64,000 bases of DNA from NCBI RefSeq assembly GCF_001969815.1, contig NZ_MRBK01000006.1:310001-374000 (forward strand), written 5' to 3'. Below, in pieces: positions 61,330-64,000 of this stretch; the stretch's first letter is position 1, and every line of letters begins with the position of its first letter. The translations under genes were made by a program, and so were the position numbers. Source of the DNA: Bacillus swezeyi (lineage in GTDB: Bacteria; Bacillota; Bacilli; Bacillales; Bacillaceae). The notes below the pieces were generated by a model, which saw nothing but the letters and a program-made list of their open reading frames with translations, ran no database searches and was not told where the DNA came from.

Positions 61330-61496
61330 TTTGAATTACTTCCCTCTTTTCTGTAAATCAACATTAGATCCAATACTTTACCCCCGTCCAATGCTCCGTA
61401 CATAGATTGTGATATAACAGCAACTGGCACATTGAATGGTACTGCTTTTTTTATTTCTGATTCCATATCTCCAAATGGGACCCAACAAGTAAAATC
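61314..61496 (-). pseudogene. PTS EIIB (lactose/cellobiose type) remnant
   Basis: The minus strand reads ILLVGS, then in a shifted frame GDMESEIKKAVPFNVPVAVI, SQSMYGALDGGKVLDLMLIY. This matches the C-terminal half of cellobiose-type EIIB proteins (LLGP...PVAVI...YG..DG.KVLD). The phosphocysteine region is absent. Confidence 0.55.
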
Positions 61497-61577
61497 TCAA
61501 TTTTGATCTATACACTCATTTAGAAGTGGGGAAATTTTCAACTTCAGCTTATTAATAAGGAATAGAGAAAGACAAAT

Positions 61578-61604
61578 ACCCCTCTGTCTTTCGGACAGAA
61601 GGGT
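61578..61604. terminator. Terminator after the second EamA gene
   Basis: ACCCCTCTGTC pairs with GACAGAAGGGT around TTTCG; both flanks are A/T-rich. Confidence 0.75.
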
Positions 61605-61627
61605 TCTTTTGAACGGTATATAAAGCT

Positions 61628-62536
61628 TTAACCAGTCTTCATTTCTTCTTGGCTTTTATTGGAATCTCGAATCGAATGGGGCTTGTTTCCGTAAATAATA
61701 CCAGCGATGACAATGCAGACTCCTATCCACTGAGTGAGCTGAAACTGCTCATCTAAAAAAACTAATGACATACATAAGGCCACCGGTAATTCAGAAGATG
61801 ACAAGATCGTTCCAAGTCCAGCACCAACATAAGGCATGCCAATCGAAAAAAATAATGGCGGCAAGGTGACACCAAACAAACCAAGAAATAATCCGAATGG
61901 TGCAATGGCTGAGACGGTATTTGGATCGAATAAAAAGACAGGAGGGAAAATTAGGAATGTAATGATTAGTCCGCCAATTGTAAACGTTGCACTTCTTTGA
62001 ATCGGTGGCAGCTCTTTTCCGACTGTTCCGCTTACGTATGCAAAGGCAGAGAAAGAGCATGCTGCTATTAATCCCCATACCATACCAATTAACGAGATTT
62101 TCGTAAATTGAAAAGATAAGACGCCTGCAGAGAAAATTGAACCGATTAAAATGATACCAATTGCAATTAGCTTTTGCTTGCTAGGTTTTTTCTGATCAAT
62201 AACATATTCTAATAATGTTCCAATCCAAACGAATTGAAATAAGAAGATAATTGCCAAGGATGCGTCTAATGTTTGCAGCGATTGGTAATAAAAAATACCT
62301 GTAAGACCCATTGGTATACCGCCTAAGGCTATAAGGATAAACCGTTTAATTGAAATTTTTTCTTTTTTGGTAAATAAAACAAGAAGCCAGATTAGAATCG
62401 TCCCTACTAAAAATTGACTGCCGGTTACTTCTGATAATTCAAAGCCTTGCTCATAGGCTAATTTTACAAAAGTCGATAATACCCCAAAGCACGCTCCTCC
62501 TAAAAAAACAGCTACAGGAAATGTCCAGTTCTTCAT
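61628..62536 (-). CDS. EamA (DMT) family transporter with leader terminator
   Basis: The product has 302 residues and ten membrane helices in two EamA repeats. WTFPVAVFLGGACFGVLSTF opens the first; MPYVGAGLGTILSSSELPVA and LDEQFQLTQWIGVCIVIAGI close the second. The exported substrate is unknown. The ATG at 62536 is chosen as GAGGGGAATAA fits it. A strong promoter lies about 180 bp upstream, and a perfect hairpin with a T-run lies between promoter and gene, so expression probably depends on terminator readthrough. Confidence 0.85.
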   Translation of the reverse strand: MKNWTFPVAVFLGGACFGVLSTFVKLAYEQGFELSEVTGSQFLVGTILIWLLVLFTKKEKISIKRFILIALGGIPMGLTGIFYYQSLQTLDASLAIIFLFQFVWIGTLLEYVIDQKKPSKQKLIAIGIILIGSIFSAGVLSFQFTKISLIGMVWGLIAACSFSAFAYVSGTVGKELPPIQRSATFTIGGLIITFLIFPPVFLFDPNTVSAIAPFGLFLGLFGVTLPPLFFSIGMPYVGAGLGTILSSSELPVALCMSLVFLDEQFQLTQWIGVCIVIAGIIYGNKPHSIRDSNKSQEEMKTG

Positions 62537-62590
62537 CTTTATTCCCCTCTCCAAAAGGTAAGAAATTTGGTTATAAGTTTAGGTATGAAT

Positions 62591-62631
62591 AAAAAGAAAA
62601 ACCACACACTTATGAAATCATAAGTGTGTGG
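62591..62631 (-). promoter_or_regulatory. Leader terminator (attenuator) of the EamA gene
   Basis: On the minus strand CCACACACTTATG-ATTT... pairs with CATAAGTGTGTGG and runs into TTTTTCTTTTT, 54 bp before the start codon. TGTGG about 40 bases upstream can pair with its CCACA arm. Confidence 0.7.
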
Positions 62632-62712
62632 CGAAAAAAGAGAGAAAATCTCCCTTGAAAAGTCCACAAATCCAAAATGGTTTTGTTATATGTGATGAGT
62701 TATCCGTTAGAA

Positions 62713-62741
62713 ATACTAACCCGTATATAAAAAATTGTCAA
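62713..62741 (-). promoter_or_regulatory. Promoter of the EamA gene
   Basis: On the minus strand TTGACA (62741-62736), 17 bp, TAGTAT (62718-62713). Predicted start near 62706, giving a leader of about 170 bases. Confidence 0.7.
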
Positions 62742-62894
62742 GAAGAGAGCTGTTGAACCGATTGGTATAATATGCTTTAATTGTACAACTATTAACTTCT
62801 TCATTATATCCAGTGTAGTATACAAACAGGTAAGAATAGATGACAATATAATCTGAGAGGGTGCAAATGGGGCACAGGATTAAAAATCAAACGA

Positions 62895-62930
62895 AAACCC
62901 TCATCACTAACGTTGTAGTGACAAGGGTTT
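62895..62930 (-). terminator. suf operon terminator
   Basis: AAACCCTCATCACT and AGTGACAAGGGTTT form a stem with one mismatch pair; on the minus strand TTTTCG follows. It lies 8 bp after the sufB stop. Confidence 0.85.
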
Positions 62931-62937
62931 AAGCTGA

Positions 62938-64000
62938 TTAACCGATGGACCCTTCCATCTCGAATTTGATAAGACGGTTCATTTCAACCGCGTATTCCAT
63001 TGGCAGTTCTTTTGTGAACGGCTCGATGAAGCCCATGACGATCATTTCTGTCGCTTCTTCTTCAGAAATGCCGCGGCTCATCAAGTAGAAGAGCTGCTCT
63101 TCAGATACTTTGGAAACCTTTGCTTCGTGCTCTAATGAAATGTTGTCATTCAAGATTTCATTGTAAGGAATCGTATCAGAAGTTGATTTGTTATCCATGA
63201 TCAGCGTGTCACATTCGATGTTTGAGCGGGCGCCTTCGGCTTTGCGTCCGAAGTGGACGATTCCGCGGTATGTGACTTTTCCGCCTTGTTTAGAAATCGA
63301 TTTTGAAACAATCGTTGATGACGTATTCGGTGCAAGGTGAATCATTTTCGCGCCTGCATCCTGATGCTGTCCTTTGCCTGCCAATGCGATGCTGAGCGTC
63401 ATACCGCGCGCGCCTTCGCCTTTCAAAATAACGGCAGGATATTTCATTGTCAGCTTGGAGCCGATGTTTCCGTCGATCCATTCCATTGTCGCATTTGCTT
63501 CGCAAACAGCACGCTTTGTCACAAGGTTAAAGACGTTGTTTGCCCAGTTTTGAATCGTTGTATAGCGGCAGTATCCGCCGTCTTTGACGATGATTTCAAC
63601 GACCGCGCTGTGAAGGGAGTTCGTTGTGTAAACAGGTGCAGTACATCCCTCTACATAGTGAACGTGCGCGCCTTCGTCAACGATGATCAGCGTCCGTTCA
63701 AACTGACCCATGTTTTCTGAGTTGATGCGGAAGTACGCTTGCAGCGGAGTATCGACTTTTACGCCTTTTGGCACGTAGATGAATGATCCGCCGGACCATA
63801 CCGCTGAGTTAAGGGCCGAGAATTTGTTGTCAGTCGGCGGGATGACTTTTGCCCAGTGCTCGCGGAAAATGTCTTCATTTTCTTTGAGGGCGCTGTCTGT
63901 GTCTTTGAAGACGATGCCTTGAGACTCAAGGTCTTCCTTCATGTTGTGATAAACAACTTCTGATTCATACTGCGCGGATACACCGGCCAAATATTTTTGT
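62938..64000 (-). CDS. sufB: SufB, Fe-S cluster assembly scaffold (runs off right edge)
   Basis: The C-terminal 354 residues are present; the frame is open to the last base, so the start lies beyond the window, and the TTG at 63990 is internal. The sequence [60 protein letters not shown] and [20 protein letters not shown] is that of SufB, which with SufC and SufD forms the scaffold of the SUF system. In Bacillus it is the last gene of sufCDSUB, in agreement with the terminator just downstream. Confidence 0.96.
   Translation of the reverse strand, partial: QKYLAGVSAQYESEVVYHNMKEDLESQGIVFKDTDSALKENEDIFREHWAKVIPPTDNKFSALNSAVWSGGSFIYVPKGVKVDTPLQAYFRINSENMGQFERTLIIVDEGAHVHYVEGCTAPVYTTNSLHSAVVEIIVKDGGYCRYTTIQNWANNVFNLVTKRAVCEANATMEWIDGNIGSKLTMKYPAVILKGEGARGMTLSIALAGKGQHQDAGAKMIHLAPNTSSTIVSKSISKQGGKVTYRGIVHFGRKAEGARSNIECDTLIMDNKSTSDTIPYNEILNDNISLEHEAKVSKVSEEQLFYLMSRGISEEEATEMIVMGFIEPFTKELPMEYAVEMNRLIKFEMEGSIG

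Overview
The window looks like a chromosomal segment of a Bacillus of the B. licheniformis group. Protein families and local gene order match B. subtilis relatives throughout (lexA-yneA-yneB-ynzC-tkt, yvdT-yvdS-yvdR, lipA/lytH, yunBCDEF, bsn, yurR, sufB). A NucB-type secreted DNase, a class D beta-lactamase and two YxeA-family proteins are also present. This is inferred from remembered family sequences; no search was run.

Bases 1-31,600 are accessory-rich. They hold a partial MFS transporter, a Rap phosphatase with its Phr peptide, several TetR regulators, acetyltransferases, an alanine racemase, a YobN-like amine oxidase, a TetR-controlled SMR efflux pair, spermidine acetyltransferase, Mn catalase and several small secreted or membrane proteins. 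Among them lie about a dozen broken genes: a PrpE-like phosphatase, three acetyltransferase or transposase remnants, an integrase tail, and genes with single frameshifts or in-frame stops. A GC-rich patch (about 12,730-13,690) with an SDR-type gene sits beside a decayed IS1182-type element and looks horizontally acquired.

Bases 31,600-44,650 are more core-like. They hold a P-loop kinase, a SigW-type promoter driving a 46-aa membrane protein plus an SPFH protein, thyA, a racemase-like gene, a YobO-like beta-helix protein, class D beta-lactamase, nucB, lexA with the divergent SOS operon yneA-yneB-ynzC, and tkt.

Bases 44,650-64,000 correspond to a different B. subtilis neighbourhood (lipA, lytH, yunB-F, bsn, yurR, sufB). 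The tkt/lipA junction carries a copy of a dispersed repeat whose other copy is at 31.6 kb. A metPS transporter pair and a ymcC/pksA divergent pair are inserted in this part, and an orphan PucC-like subunit is the only sign of purine catabolism.

The most interesting signals are regulatory. They are a hairpin plus U7 immediately before nucB that buries its ribosome binding site, a short promoter-terminator RNA unit between nucB and lexA, a terminator in the leader of an EamA transporter, and matching TTACA-N4-TGTAA operators before both yxeA paralogues. Others are a leaderless PksA-type regulator with repeated operators, a SigE-like promoter inside a hairpin that would mask the yunB ribosome binding site on readthrough mRNA, and a 30-aa hydrophobic peptide gene with its own promoter.
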